Shown in pieces: positions 27,135-37,419 of a stretch of 64,000 nt of DNA; positions within the stretch are counted from its first letter, which is position 1, and the number at the start of each line of letters is the position of its first letter. The position numbers and the translations under genes are program-made. The notes under the pieces were generated by a model, which did not search any database, was not told the DNA's origin, and saw nothing but the letters and a program-made list of their open reading frames with translations. Where the stretch lies: assembly GCF_000006985.1 (NCBI RefSeq), contig NC_002932.3, positions 519,501 to 583,500 on the forward strand, in the 5' to 3' direction. The stretch comes from Chlorobaculum tepidum TLS (GTDB lineage: Bacteria; Bacteroidota; Chlorobiia; Chlorobiales; Chlorobiaceae).

Positions 27135-28349
27135 TCAGCACACCCTGAATTCTCCGTCGGCGAGCTTCTGGCAGAAGGCGTCGATCCCGTCGAGTTCCCG
27201 GTCGATGATGCTTGTGGCGCGACTTTGCAGCTCCGCCATGTTGGCACCAGGTTCGGGCGTGATGCGGGCCGAGGCCATAAGCGGCCGGTCAACCGGTTTG
27301 CCGATCTGGCTGCAGAGGAACACTGTCACCGACACGACTCCTTCGATTTCGCGGTGGATACGACGGGCAAGTTCATGGCTCAGGACATTGTAGATTTTGC
27401 CGACATGGTTGACCGGGTTCTTGCCGGCGGCCGCCTCCATCGTCTGGTTGCGGTTGAACGCGATGAGGCCGTTGACCCGGTTGCCACGACCTACCTGTCC
27501 GCCGTCACCTCCCTCTGCCGAGGTGCCGAGTACCGTGAGGTAAACTCCCTCCTCGCCGCGCGACGGGTCGTCGAGGCTGTTGATGTCGATTGCGACGGAA
27601 TCGATGTTGCAACTCTGGCTTTCGATGAAGGAAAGCAGTTCATGGCGCAATGCTGATTTTCGCTCGAAATAGTGATTCGCATTCGGGATAAAGCGATCAA
27701 CGAAAGCCACGGCCACCGTTAGTTGCAGCTTTCTTCCGTTGCGGCAGCCCATGATTTTGACGTCTTCGCCAGCTTCCGGGAACCGTTCTTTCAGTGCGGG
27801 GGAGTTGAGGAACTGCTCGGTGGCAAGCACGATGCGCTCGGTTTCGCTGAAGGGCGCATAGCCGACGCCGACCGAGGTGTCGTTTGCGCCGATCACCTTC
27901 CGGGCGAAGGCGTCAGTCAGTTCTGGTGAACCGGGCTTGATTTCGTTCTGGAAGAGCAGGTGCTGGTCGGGATCGACGAACCGCAGGTTCTCTCTGATCC
28001 AGCGCTTCGCGGCAGCCTCGGCGATTTCGCCCACCGGCACGAGCTGGCCGTTACAGGTATAGGTGGCGCGGTCGCCAAAGATCAGCTTCATCGGTTCGAG
28101 AATCATGCCGCCGCCGGTTTTTGGAAGGCTCCGGCCTGCCACGAGCAAGCCCTTGTCGATGTTGTGGTGGCAGATGTGGCCGAACCGGCTGTTGTACTCG
28201 CGGCACAGGTCGATGCAGACCGCCTCCATGATCGAATCGCAGATTGTGTCGGGGTGTCCGATGCCTTTGCGCTCGACCAGTTCGAATGGCTGCTGGTCCA
28301 TCGGAACGGCTTCGCTCCGCTCAATCGTGATGTTTCTTGGGACGCTCAT
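27135..28349 (-). CDS. mat: S-adenosylmethionine synthetase, archaeal type
   Basis: This 404-residue protein belongs to the archaeal-type methionine adenosyltransferases, which make AdoMet from methionine and ATP but share little sequence with bacterial MetK. The hallmarks are VERKGIGHPDTICDSIMEAV (split: KGIGHPDTICD, about 28-38), HHNIDKGLLVAG (about 61), GGDGGQVGRGNRVNGLI (about 287) and AAAGKNPVNHVGKIYNVL (about 312). Length and motifs are complete, so it is probably active. It stands alone on the minus strand. A bacterial metK may also exist elsewhere in the genome; that cannot be seen here. Confidence 0.93.
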   Translation of the reverse strand: MSVPRNITIERSEAVPMDQQPFELVERKGIGHPDTICDSIMEAVCIDLCREYNSRFGHICHHNIDKGLLVAGRSLPKTGGGMILEPMKLIFGDRATYTCNGQLVPVGEIAEAAAKRWIRENLRFVDPDQHLLFQNEIKPGSPELTDAFARKVIGANDTSVGVGYAPFSETERIVLATEQFLNSPALKERFPEAGEDVKIMGCRNGRKLQLTVAVAFVDRFIPNANHYFERKSALRHELLSFIESQSCNIDSVAIDINSLDDPSRGEEGVYLTVLGTSAEGGDGGQVGRGNRVNGLIAFNRNQTMEAAAGKNPVNHVGKIYNVLSHELARRIHREIEGVVSVTVFLCSQIGKPVDRPLMASARITPEPGANMAELQSRATSIIDRELDGIDAFCQKLADGEFRVC

Positions 28350-28459
28350 GCCGACGGGTCTTTTCGAACCGCAGAATCAGGAGTTGCTCGATAAACGTTG
28401 TTTCTTGTAGAAAATGTACCGATAACAATTCTGTATGGCAACCCTGAGGCGCTCGCTGG

Positions 28460-29779
28460 TCAGGCGACCGGTTTTGGGTCTTCAGTGGGCTGATTATCGA
28501 TTTTGGTGGCGAGCACCTTGTCGATGCGTTTGCTGTCCATGTCGATCACTTCAAGCCGCCAGTTCTCCCAGAAGGTGATGTCGCCGGTTTGCGGCAGGCG
28601 TCCGAGCAGCCACATGATCATGCCGCTCAGGGTGTGATAGACCCCTTTCTCCTCCTCCGGCACGGCGCGCAGGCCGAGCGTGTCTTTCAGCTCCGGCACG
28701 GCAATCAGGCCATCGAGCAGCCACGAGCCATCCTCGCGCTGCACAGCCCAAGCGTCTTCGAGGTTGAGCGGTGCGAACTCGCCCGTGACCGCTTCGAGCA
28801 TGTCCTGTAACGTCACGAGACCCTGGATTTCGCCATACTCGTCCACCACGAATACCATCTGTGTTCCCGACGTCCTGAAATGGTCGAGCAGCTCCATGCC
28901 GGTCAGCGTTTCGGGCACGTAGACGCAGGGCTGAAGATGTTCAGCCAGGTTGGTGACGCCGCCCTTGATGGTCTGGGCGAGCAGCTGCTTGGCATTGACC
29001 ACGCCGAGCAGCGACTGCAAACCGTTGTGGCAGACCGGGAAGCGCGAATGCTCCGACTCGACGACGCGCTTCATGTTCTCTTCGAGCGGCAGGGCGGTGT
29101 CGAGATAGATGATGTCCGCGCGCGGCACCATGAGCGAACCGAGCTGCCGGTCGTCGAGGCGGAAGACGTTGCGCACCATCTCGTGCTCCTGCTGCTCGAT
29201 AATGCCCGCGACGGAGCCCTCTTCGAGCATGGCGTGAATCTCCTCTTCGGTGACGCTGGGCTGGGTTTGTTCATGCTTGCCCATGAGGCGCAGAATGGCA
29301 TCAGTCGATGCCGAGAGCAGGCGTACGAATGGGCGGGTTGCGGTGGCGAGGATTTGCATCGGACGCGCAACGTTGCGGGCAATGCCTTCCGGGTCGGTCT
29401 GGCCGAGTCGTTTGGGCACCAGCTCGCCGATGACGATGGTGATATACGTAATCACGATGACCACCAGCACGGTGGCGATAATATGGCTCGTTTTCGGGTC
29501 CCAGCCGCCGTACAATTCGAGCGCGGCTGCCAGAGGTGGCGTGAATGATGATTCGCCGATGAAACCGTTGAGCACACCGATGACCGTCAGGCCGATCTGT
29601 ACGGTTGAAAGAAATTGCGTCGGTTCATGGCCGAGCTTGATGGCTGCCGCTGCCGCCTTGTCGCCATCTTCGGCAAGCTTGGCGAGGCGCGAACGCTTCG
29701 CAGTAATCAGGGCCATCTCCGACATGGCGAAAAGGCCGTTGATCAGAATCAGCAGTAAGAAAAGAAAAAAGATTTCCAT
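28460..29779 (-). CDS. CNNM/CorC family CBS-domain membrane protein
   Basis: A 439-residue protein of the hemolysin-like CNNM/CorC family, linked to Mg2+ or other cation export. The N-terminal DUF21 domain (about 1-190) has four hydrophobic segments including MEIFFLFLLLILINGLFAM and ATVLVVIVITYITIVIGEL. A pair of CBS domains follows (about 205-330, RADIIYLDTALPLEENMK; VFVVDEYGEIQGLVTLQDML). The C-terminal CorC_HlyC domain (about 345-425) has DGSWLLDGLIAVPELKD and HTLSGMIMWLLGRLP. Direct toxin function is not implied. It is monocistronic. Confidence 0.92.
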   Translation of the reverse strand: MEIFFLFLLLILINGLFAMSEMALITAKRSRLAKLAEDGDKAAAAAIKLGHEPTQFLSTVQIGLTVIGVLNGFIGESSFTPPLAAALELYGGWDPKTSHIIATVLVVIVITYITIVIGELVPKRLGQTDPEGIARNVARPMQILATATRPFVRLLSASTDAILRLMGKHEQTQPSVTEEEIHAMLEEGSVAGIIEQQEHEMVRNVFRLDDRQLGSLMVPRADIIYLDTALPLEENMKRVVESEHSRFPVCHNGLQSLLGVVNAKQLLAQTIKGGVTNLAEHLQPCVYVPETLTGMELLDHFRTSGTQMVFVVDEYGEIQGLVTLQDMLEAVTGEFAPLNLEDAWAVQREDGSWLLDGLIAVPELKDTLGLRAVPEEEKGVYHTLSGMIMWLLGRLPQTGDITFWENWRLEVIDMDSKRIDKVLATKIDNQPTEDPKPVA

Positions 29780-30310
29780 GGATTTAAGTCAGGTGCACAA
29801 ACCGTAACCACCCCGCAAGGCAGTTACGCTTAACGGACATAATACGTTATCAACGGCAGATTGTAAAAAAGGGTTTCAGGAGAGGATATGGCAGGGGTTG
29901 AGAGTGCAAATGCTTGTCGCCAGGGCTTGGTAATTGATTGCCTTAAGCCGTGTGACTTTGCATGAAGATCGTGAACGTTCCGGTTATGTGGGTGTGGAGG
30001 GGGCTAAAACAGCGGCAAAAAAGAAGCTCCCCCGAAGGTAAAAGAAAAGAAAGGGGTCTGATCTCAAACCACTCCATCGAAGGAGCTATAATAAATACTA
30101 CTTCAATTTAAGTAAAAAAACTTATTTATCAAGGGTTCTTTGCGTATGTCAAGATATCAAGGCCAATGAGCGTATGGTGCCTGGATATATACACGGCAAG
30201 TAAGGAACGGCATTCGATTCAGCCAGTTCCTCCTTTAACATCAGGGCCTGTAATGTTTAGCGTTCTTAAAGCTTTAGGCCAGTATTTTACGTAATTCCAT
30301 AAAACATGGT
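29780..30310. other. Non-coding stretch of about 530 bases
   Basis: No gene with protein-like sequence is present. The segment 29995-30085 holds an imperfect inverted pattern (AGCTCC at about 30029 and GGAGCT at about 30081) and a G-rich run opposite a C-rich run, so some secondary structure is possible, but it fits no RNA family I know. 30085-30150 is AT-rich. Confidence 0.4.
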
Positions 30311-30315
30311 ACAAA

Positions 30316-30345
30316 AAAAGAGACAGAGTTGTCTCTGTCTCTTTT
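30316..30345 (-). terminator. Terminator of the Ala/Pro-rich lipoprotein gene
   Basis: A perfect 13-bp stem, AAAAGAGACAGAG / CTCTGTCTCTTTT, with a 4-base loop and a T7 tail on the minus strand, 24 bases after the stop. Confidence 0.92.
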
Positions 30346-30369
30346 GTGCTTAAGTCCCTGTTCAGGAAC

Positions 30370-30636
30370 TTATTTTTTCTTTTCGGCAGGAGCAGCCGGA
30401 GCAGCTTTGTCGGCAGCCGGAGCAGCCTGATCGGCCGGAGCAGCAGCCGGAGCAGCCTGATCGGCCGGAGCAGCGGCCGGAGCAGCCTGATCGGCCGGAG
30501 CAGCCTGATCGGCAGGAGCAGCAGCCGGAGCAGCCTGATCGGCAGGAGCAGCAGCCGGAGTCTCAGCAGCTTTCTGAGCGCAGCCAACGAAAGAAACAGA
30601 GCTCAGGAGAAAAAGGAACGCAAAAAGTTTTTTCAT
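30370..30636 (-). CDS. Small repetitive Ala/Pro-rich lipoprotein
   Basis: An 88-residue lipoprotein. MKKLFAFLFLLSSVSFVGC is a signal peptide with a lipobox (SFVGC), so Cys19 is probably lipidated. The mature part is built from repeats of the form APAAAPADQA and APADQA, six or more units, and ends in a basic tail (APAEKKK). The matching DNA repeats (GGCCGGAGCAGC units) make the copy number likely to vary by slippage. Its strong terminator and AT-rich upstream region suggest good expression. The extended Pro/Ala chain may act as a spacer between membrane and wall; this is inference. No family assigned. Confidence 0.85.
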   Translation of the reverse strand: MKKLFAFLFLLSSVSFVGCAQKAAETPAAAPADQAAPAAAPADQAAPADQAAPAAAPADQAAPAAAPADQAAPAADKAAPAAPAEKKK

Positions 30637-30910
30637 GATTCAAATGCGGTTTTGTTTTCAAATAAAAAAATGTTACAGCTTGTTCAGCTCACAAATAATA
30701 ACAAAAATAACCGATTTTTCAAAAAAACACTCTGAACACACCGGTTCTTTTTCATTGGTGTTTTTTACAGTCATTATCCTTTCTTCCTTTTCTTCCTTGT
30801 GAAGACATCAGGCATTCAAAAACAAAGATCAGCAGCAAAAGGCATACGACAGAAGCGTCTCCACCTCCTCTCCTGCACAAAGACGGAGGGAGGTGGAAAC
30901 CTGTAATCGA

Positions 30911-33475
30911 TTAATCGACAAGCAGTTGTAGCTCCTGAGAGGTGACCTCATGGAAGTTGAGGTAACGGTAAACCTTGTCACTGTTCTTCGACAGCGAACC
31001 GGCGATCTCCATATACTCATCCTTGCTGGGCAGATGGCCGAGCAAAGCACAGACGGCGGCCAGTTCGGCGGAGCCGAGATAGACCTTCGCGCCCTTGCCC
31101 ATGCGGTCGTCGAAGTTGCGAGTGCTTGTCGAGAAGACCACGGCGTTGTCGGCCACGCGAGCCTGGTTGCCCATACAGAGCGAACAGCCGGGCACCTCGG
31201 TGCGTGCGCCTGCGGTGCCGAAAATTGAGTAATAGCCCTCTTCAATCAGCTTCTTCATGTCCATCTTGGTCGGCGGCACCACCCAGAGCCTGGTTTTGGC
31301 CTGACCCTTGCCACGAAGCACTTCACCAAGCGCGCGGAAGTGGCCGATATTGGTCATGCAGCTTCCCACGAACACCTCGTCGATGTTTTTCGGGCGCTTC
31401 TCGTCGGCGAGAATCTCGCTGAGCGTGGCCACGTCGTCGGGATCATTCGGGCAGGCGAGGATCGGTTCGGTGATTTCGCTCATGTTGATCTCGATCACTG
31501 CCGCGTATTCGGCGTCAGCGTCCGGTTCGAGGAGCTGCGGATTGGCGAGCCACTCCTCCATCTTGCCGATGCGGCGCTTGATGGTGTTGGCGTCGCCGTA
31601 GCCCTCTTCGATCATCTGGGCAAGCAATTTGACGTTGGACTGTAGGTACTCGATCACCGGCTCCTTGTCGAGTCGCACCGTGCAGGCCGCAGCGCTGCGC
31701 TCGGCGGAGGCGTCGGAAAGCTCGAACGCCTGCTCGACCTTGAGCTGCGGCAAACCTTCGATTTCAAGCACTTTGCCGGCGAAGATGTTCTTTTTGCCCT
31801 TCTTCTCGACGGTCAGCAGCCCCCGCTTGATGGCGACGTACGGAATGGCGTTGACCAGATCGCGCAGGGTGATGCCGGGCTGGAGTTCACCCGTAAAGCG
31901 GACGAGCACCGACTCCGGCATGTTGAGCGGCATGGTGCCAGTCACGCCTGCGAAGGCGACGAGGCCGGAGCCTGCCGGGAAGGAACAGCCGATCGGGAAG
32001 CGGGTGTGCGAGTCGCCGCCAGTGCCGAGCGTGTCGGGCAGCACCATGCGGTTCAGCCAGGTGTGTATGACGCCGTCGCCCGGCTTGAGTGCCACGCCGC
32101 CGCGGCTCATGATAAAATAGGGCAGGCTTCGGTGCAGCTGCACGTCCGAGGGTTTCGGGTAAGCTGCCGTGTGGCAGAAGCTCTGCATGAAAAGATCGGC
32201 GCTGAAACTCAGCGCAGCGAGCTCCTTGATTTCGTCGCGGGTCATCGGGCCGGTGGTGTCTTGCGAGCCGACCGTGAGGGTCTCGGCTTCGACGTACATG
32301 CCGGGGCGAACGCCAGGGAGGCCGCATGCCTTGCCGACTATCTTCTGCGCCAGGGTGTAGCCCTTGCCGGTATCGGCGGGCTGCTCGGGACGGCTGAAGA
32401 TCGACTCTTCGCCGAGGCCGAGCGTCTTGCGAGCCTTGCGGGTGAGGTTGCGACCGATGATAAGCGGAATACGGCCGCCAGCGCGAACTTCGTCGGCAAG
32501 CGTGTTGGGTTCGAGCGAGAAGGTCGAAATCACTTTGCCGTTCTTTTCGATCACGCCTTTGAACGGATAGAGGTCGATCACGTCGCCCATTTCCATCGAG
32601 GTCACATCTGCCTGGATCGGCAGCGCGCCGGAGTCTTCGGCGGTGTTGAAAAAGATCGGGGCGATGATGCCGCCGATCACCACGCCGGCGGTGCGCTTGT
32701 TCGGCACGGCGGGAATATCCTCGCCGAGGTGCCACTGCACGGAGTTGATACCCGACTTGCGGCTTGAGCCAGTGCCGACCACGTCGCCGACGTACGCGAG
32801 CGGATAGCCCTTCTCCTTGAGCTGGGCGATGGTCGCGATCGGGTCGTCCATCTTCGAGCGGAGCATGCTCAGCGCGTGCATCGGAATATCGCTGCGGGTG
32901 AAGGCTTCGCTGGCGGGAGAGAGGTCGTCGGTGTTGGTTTCGCCCGGAACCTTGAAGACCGTGAGGGTCATCTTCTCGGCAAGGGCTGGCTTCGAGGTGA
33001 ACCATTCTCCATTAGCCCACGATTCGAGCACCTCTTTGGCGTAGCTGTTGGTTTTGGCCAGCTCAACCACCGTGTCAAATGAATCATAGACGAGCAGAGT
33101 CTTTTTCAGGGCCAGAGCAGCGGCTTCGGCAACCGCGTTGTCGGCACTGGAGAGCGCATCGATCATTGGCTTGACGTTGTAACCGCCAAGCATCGTACCG
33201 AGGATCCTGACCGCCTCGACTGGCGTGATCACCGCGCACGAAGCGTTGCCGCGAATGATGGCATCGAGAAAAGCCGCCTTTTCGAGCGCGGCATCGTCCA
33301 CGCCGGGGCTGATGTGGTTCACGAACAGATCGAGAAGATACTCCTGCTCCTGCACCGGATTCTGCTTGAGCAGCGCGATCAGCTCGATGGCCTGGGCGGC
33401 GGTCAGCGGAAGCGGAGGAATACCGAGTTGAGCGCGCTCCGCAGTATGGGCGCGATACTGGCTGATGAGACTCAT
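30911..33475 (-). CDS. acnB: Aconitate hydratase B
   Basis: AcnB interconverts citrate and isocitrate through cis-aconitate; in a green sulfur bacterium it would run in the reductive TCA cycle for CO2 fixation. The 854-residue protein starts [18 protein letters not shown] with the AcnB-specific HEAT-like N-terminal domain (about 1-160), then the swivel domain ([18 protein letters not shown], about 232) placed before the catalytic core, the AcnB order. The 4Fe-4S ligands appear as [12 protein letters not shown] (about 703) and [11 protein letters not shown] (about 764). It is monocistronic with a GGAG ribosome site before the ATG. Confidence 0.96.
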   Translation of the reverse strand: MSLISQYRAHTAERAQLGIPPLPLTAAQAIELIALLKQNPVQEQEYLLDLFVNHISPGVDDAALEKAAFLDAIIRGNASCAVITPVEAVRILGTMLGGYNVKPMIDALSSADNAVAEAAALALKKTLLVYDSFDTVVELAKTNSYAKEVLESWANGEWFTSKPALAEKMTLTVFKVPGETNTDDLSPASEAFTRSDIPMHALSMLRSKMDDPIATIAQLKEKGYPLAYVGDVVGTGSSRKSGINSVQWHLGEDIPAVPNKRTAGVVIGGIIAPIFFNTAEDSGALPIQADVTSMEMGDVIDLYPFKGVIEKNGKVISTFSLEPNTLADEVRAGGRIPLIIGRNLTRKARKTLGLGEESIFSRPEQPADTGKGYTLAQKIVGKACGLPGVRPGMYVEAETLTVGSQDTTGPMTRDEIKELAALSFSADLFMQSFCHTAAYPKPSDVQLHRSLPYFIMSRGGVALKPGDGVIHTWLNRMVLPDTLGTGGDSHTRFPIGCSFPAGSGLVAFAGVTGTMPLNMPESVLVRFTGELQPGITLRDLVNAIPYVAIKRGLLTVEKKGKKNIFAGKVLEIEGLPQLKVEQAFELSDASAERSAAACTVRLDKEPVIEYLQSNVKLLAQMIEEGYGDANTIKRRIGKMEEWLANPQLLEPDADAEYAAVIEINMSEITEPILACPNDPDDVATLSEILADEKRPKNIDEVFVGSCMTNIGHFRALGEVLRGKGQAKTRLWVVPPTKMDMKKLIEEGYYSIFGTAGARTEVPGCSLCMGNQARVADNAVVFSTSTRNFDDRMGKGAKVYLGSAELAAVCALLGHLPSKDEYMEIAGSLSKNSDKVYRYLNFHEVTSQELQLLVD

Positions 33476-33808
33476 ATAATGATCTCCAGAGAAATGATTA
33501 TGAATGATTATTCGATGGTGATTACAGCGAACGGTAACAACCGGAATGGTTTTTGCCTTGAAAAAAGCAAAAAGCTAAAATAAGTCTGCAACAACTGAAA
33601 TGCAAAATCGTCAGAGCCGCCACACCAGCCCGCACCGTACTTTTTCAGGTATCGTTACCACAGGGACTAAGAATTTGAGAAATAGATGGGATTAGCGAAC
33701 AAGCAGGGAAAAAATATTGCGCTGATTGAAAACGGAATGTATGGCAAGGCGATGATTTTATAAGGATTCAGGGTAGCCTCAGGAGCCTGTCCCTGTGGGC
33801 AATAATTA
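33476..33808. other. Intergenic stretch upstream of acnB
   Basis: About 330 bases between acnB and queA, both on the minus strand. I see no gene. It should contain the acnB promoter and the end of the hisD-queA transcript; no strong terminator hairpin is visible. Confidence 0.45.
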
Positions 33809-34831
33809 TCAACTGATAAACATACTGTCGCCATAGCTGAGGAAACGGTAGCCGTTGTCGAGGGCTTCGTGGTAGGCTCGCATGAGCAGCTCCTTTTCGG
33901 CGAAGGCGGCGGTGAGCATGAGTACCGTAGAGCGGGGGGCGTGGAAGTTGGTGATGAGCGCGTCGATGATTCTGAACTCGTAGCCGGGATAGATGAAGAT
34001 GTCCGCCTCGCTGCTCACCTCCTGTGTGAAGCCGCTCTCGATGAGCTTCGGCGCGGCGTGTTCGAGCGCGCGGGTTACGGTGGTGCCGGCGGCGACCACA
34101 CGTCCGCCAGAGGCTTTGGTCTCGCCAATCTTTCGAGCGGCCGTTTGCGGGATGTTGTAGAATTCCCGGTGCATGACGTGCTCTTCGAAGCGCTCCGAAC
34201 GGATCGGTAGGAAGGTGCCTAGGCCGACGTGCAGCGTCACGTGGGCAATTCCGACACCTTTTGCATTGATTTTATCGAGCAATTCATCGGTGAGATTAAG
34301 AGATGCTGTCGGCGCGGCTACCGAACCGGGCAGCTCGGCAAAGACCGTCTGGTAGCGCTCGCGGTCAAGCTCCTCGGCATCGCGCTTGAGATAGGGCGGA
34401 ATCGGTACGGAGCCGTGCGCGTCGAAAAGATCGGCGAGGTTTCCGGTGGCGCAGGAGAGGCGCGCGATGCCGTCGCTGGGCAGCGCTTCGACTGAGAGTT
34501 CGACGCCGTGCGCCAGCAGCCGGTCGCCGATACGGAGGCGTCCCCGGTAGAGCGCGAGGTTCTGCGCTTCCTCATGCTTTTCGAGCAGCATCAGTTCGAT
34601 GCGGGCGCCGGTTGGCTTGTGGGCGATGAGCCGAGCGCGGATCACGCGGCTGTTGTTCAGTACCAGCAGATCGCCGGGCCGTAGCTCTTCGTGCAGTGAG
34701 GCGTAGGCTGAATGGGTGATCGATCCGGTTGCCCGATTGAGCACAATCAGTCTCGTCGAACCGCGTTTTGCGGGAGGATAACAGGCGATGCGCTCTTCGG
34801 GAAGGGCGTAATCGAAATCGCTGACCTTCAT
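33809..34831 (-). CDS. queA: tRNA preQ1(34) S-adenosylmethionine ribosyltransferase-isomerase
   Basis: QueA moves the ribose of AdoMet to preQ1 at the wobble base of tRNA, giving epoxyqueuosine. The 340-residue protein starts [19 protein letters not shown], a typical QueA N-terminus, and carries [18 protein letters not shown] (about 51), [17 protein letters not shown] (about 203) and the C-terminal [16 protein letters not shown] (about 294). It starts three bases after the hisD stop, so the two genes are co-transcribed. QueC of the same pathway is at 21306. Confidence 0.97.
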
Positions 34832-34833
34832 TG

Positions 34834-36120
34834 TTACAGGTGTTTCAGTCTGACGCGAACCGCCTCGGCGTGAGCCTGAAGCCCTTCATGGTCGGCGAAG
34901 CGGGCGATCTTCTCCCCGGTGCGGGCAAGCTCGCTCTTCGACCAGGCGATGATCGAGGTGTGTTTGACGAAGTCGCGCACCGAGAGCGGCGAGAAGAATC
35001 GCGCCGTGCCGTTGGTTGGCAGCGTGTGGTTCGGTCCGGCAAAATAATCGCCGACCGTTTCGCACGACCACTGCCCCATGAAAATCGCTCCGGCATGACG
35101 CAGGTCAGGCAGAATCTCCCAGGGATTGTCAACGTGCAGTTCGAGGTGCTCGGGAGCGATCATGTCAGACACCTTGCACGCTTCCTGCATCGAACCGGTT
35201 ACAACAATCGCGCCGTTATCCGTGAGCGCGCGAGTGATCACCTCGCCACGAAGCATCGTGCCCGCAAGGCGAGCAGCAGTCTCCCGCACGGCGTCGGCCA
35301 GCTCGGCGGATGGCGTGATGAGCACCGCTGATGCGTCGGGATCGTGCTCGGCCTGCGCGAACATGTCCATCACGATGAATTCCGGCTCCGCGCCTGCGTC
35401 GGCGATAACCACCACTTCTGACGGCCCGGCGATACTGTCGATGGCGACGTGGCCGAACACCTGCTTCTTGGCGAGTGCGACATATTTATTGCCAGGGCCG
35501 GTGACGATGTCAACCTTCGGAATGGTCGCCGTGCCGTAGGCGAACGCCGCCACGGCCTGTGCCCCGCCGAGGCGATAGACGCTGGTGATGCCGGCGACTT
35601 TCGCGGCAGCGAGGATGTGCGGATTGACCTTGCCCTCAGCGTCGCACGGGGTGGTCATGGAGATTTCATCGACGCCGGCCACCTGCGCAGGCGCGGCATT
35701 CATCAGCACCGACGAGGGGTAGGCGGCTTTGCCGCCGGGCACGTAGAGCAGCGCCTTCTCCATCGGCGTGACGCGCTGGCCGAGGATGACGCCACCCTTC
35801 TGTTCGTAGAAAAAGCTTTTCTCCGCCTCGTTGCGATGGAACGCCGTGATGTTTGCAAACGCCTCTTCGAGAATGGCGATGAACTCCGGATCAGCCGCCG
35901 CGTACGCCGCCTCGATCTCCGCTTCCGGCACCCGCATGTCATAGAGCCGTATCCCCTGGAAGCGCTCGGTATAGTCGAGCACGGCGGCATCGCCCTCCGT
36001 TCTGACGCGATACAGAATGTCATCGACCGTCCGCTGGGCATCGGGATCAAACGATACCGTCCGGTTGAGCTGTTCTCTGAGGGCTGCCTCGTCCTGGGGG
36101 AAATGGTAGATCGTTAGCAC
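34834..36120 (-). CDS. hisD: Histidinol dehydrogenase
   Basis: HisD oxidises L-histidinol to L-histidine in two NAD-dependent steps, the last step of histidine synthesis. From the GTG at 36120 ([12 protein letters not shown]) it has 428 residues, the usual length. The motifs [20 protein letters not shown] (about 113), [21 protein letters not shown] (about 197), [13 protein letters not shown] (about 222) and SNHTLPT-like [14 protein letters not shown] (about 352) are present, along with zinc ligands near [10 protein letters not shown] longer frame to 36183 has no family similarity. It precedes queA; no other his gene is in the window. Confidence 0.95.
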
Positions 36121-36390
36121 TGCGCTTCTCTGTTTTATAATAATAGTGTGGCTTCGATATGCCGGGTTTTGAACACTTGTCACGTAATGTAAGCATTGGC
36201 GCTTTGAAACGAAACTCCGCCCTCAGGAAGAATGCTTGCCAGACAGCTCAAAAAGGGGCATTCCCGCTCACGATTTCATTTGAAATAAAGGTTCCATTAA
36301 GTACTTTTAGGCTTCATTCAAAACCTTGGAATCGGGCCTGATTTTGCTACTTCCAAGCCACTATGTACCATACCAAGATACTTACTCACC

Positions 36391-37419
36391 ATGGGCATTT
36401 TCAGTGACCTGTTCAGAGACATTGCCATCGATCTCGGAACAGCCAACACCCTCATTTTCATCCGCAACAAGGGCGTCGTGCTTAACGAGCCATCCATCGT
36501 CGCCCGCGACCGCAATACTGGCAAAGTCGTCGCCATCGGCCACGACGCCTTGCTGATGCACGAAAAAACGCACCCTGGCATCGTCACCATCAAGCCGCTG
36601 GCCAACGGCGTCATCGCCGACTACGAGGCGACCGAAGAGCTGATCCGCGGTCTCATCAATAAAACCAAGAAGCAGTTCTCGCTCGGCATCCGCCGGATGG
36701 TGATCGGTATTCCGTCGGGCATTACCGAAGTGGAAAAAAGGGCCGTGCGTGACTCGGCAGAGCATGTTGGCGCCAAAGAGGTCTATCTGGTGGCTGAACC
36801 GATGGCCGCCGCAATCGGCATCGGCATCGACGTGAAGGAGCCGATGGGCAACATGATCGTTGACATCGGCGGCGGCACCACGGAAATTGCCGTGATTTCG
36901 CTTGGCGGCATCGCCTCCGGCGAATCGCTGCGCGTGGCGGGCACGGACATCACCAGCGCCATCATTCGCCACTTCCGCAAGGCCTACAACCTTGCCATCG
37001 GCGAGCGCACCGCCGAAGAGGTCAAGATCAGAATCGCCTCGGCTTATAAGTTGGACAAAGAGCTGACCATGAACGTCCGTGGCCGCAACCTCGTCACCGC
37101 CCTGCCGGAGGAGCGTGAAATCAACTCCGCGACTATCCGTGAGGCCATCGCAACACCGATCAGCCAGATCATCACCTCGATCAAGAAGAGCCTCGAAGTC
37201 ACCAAGCCGGAGCTTTCGGCGGACATTCTCGACCGCGGCCTTTTCCTTGCTGGCGGCGGCGCCTTGATTAAAGGGCTGGACAAGAAGATCAACGAGGAGA
37301 CCAAGCTGATGGTGCATATCAGCGAAGACCCGCTCACCGCCGTCGCGCGCGGCACCGGAGCAGTGCTCGAAGATCTCGAGAAATACCGCTCGGTGCTGCT
37401 TTCGACCAAACGCTACTGA
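36391..37419 (+). CDS. mreB: Rod shape-determining protein MreB
   Basis: MreB is the bacterial actin that guides lateral wall synthesis. The 342-residue protein has the actin phosphate-1 loop DIAIDLGTANTLIF (about 10-23), the VDIGGGTTEIAVISLGG phosphate-2 loop (about 155-171), and the adenosine loop LAGGGALIKGLDKK (about 283). The N-terminal amphipathic stretch MGIFSDLFRD would hold it at the membrane. mreC, mreD and PBP2 lie on the minus strand near 54-57 kb, so mreB is separate from its partners. The gene ends seven bases inside the end of bshA (convergent overlap). Confidence 0.97.
   Translation: MGIFSDLFRDIAIDLGTANTLIFIRNKGVVLNEPSIVARDRNTGKVVAIGHDALLMHEKTHPGIVTIKPLANGVIADYEATEELIRGLINKTKKQFSLGIRRMVIGIPSGITEVEKRAVRDSAEHVGAKEVYLVAEPMAAAIGIGIDVKEPMGNMIVDIGGGTTEIAVISLGGIASGESLRVAGTDITSAIIRHFRKAYNLAIGERTAEEVKIRIASAYKLDKELTMNVRGRNLVTALPEEREINSATIREAIATPISQIITSIKKSLEVTKPELSADILDRGLFLAGGGALIKGLDKKINEETKLMVHISEDPLTAVARGTGAVLEDLEKYRSVLLSTKRY

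Noticed and set aside
30370-30600. Repeat tract considered as a CRISPR or satellite array
   Set aside because: Units are short, continuous and in frame in a lipoprotein gene, without spacers.
30346-30735. Plus-strand Ser/Arg repeat frame opposite the lipoprotein
   Set aside because: It only mirrors the DNA repeats; the lipoprotein strand has a signal peptide, lipobox and terminator.
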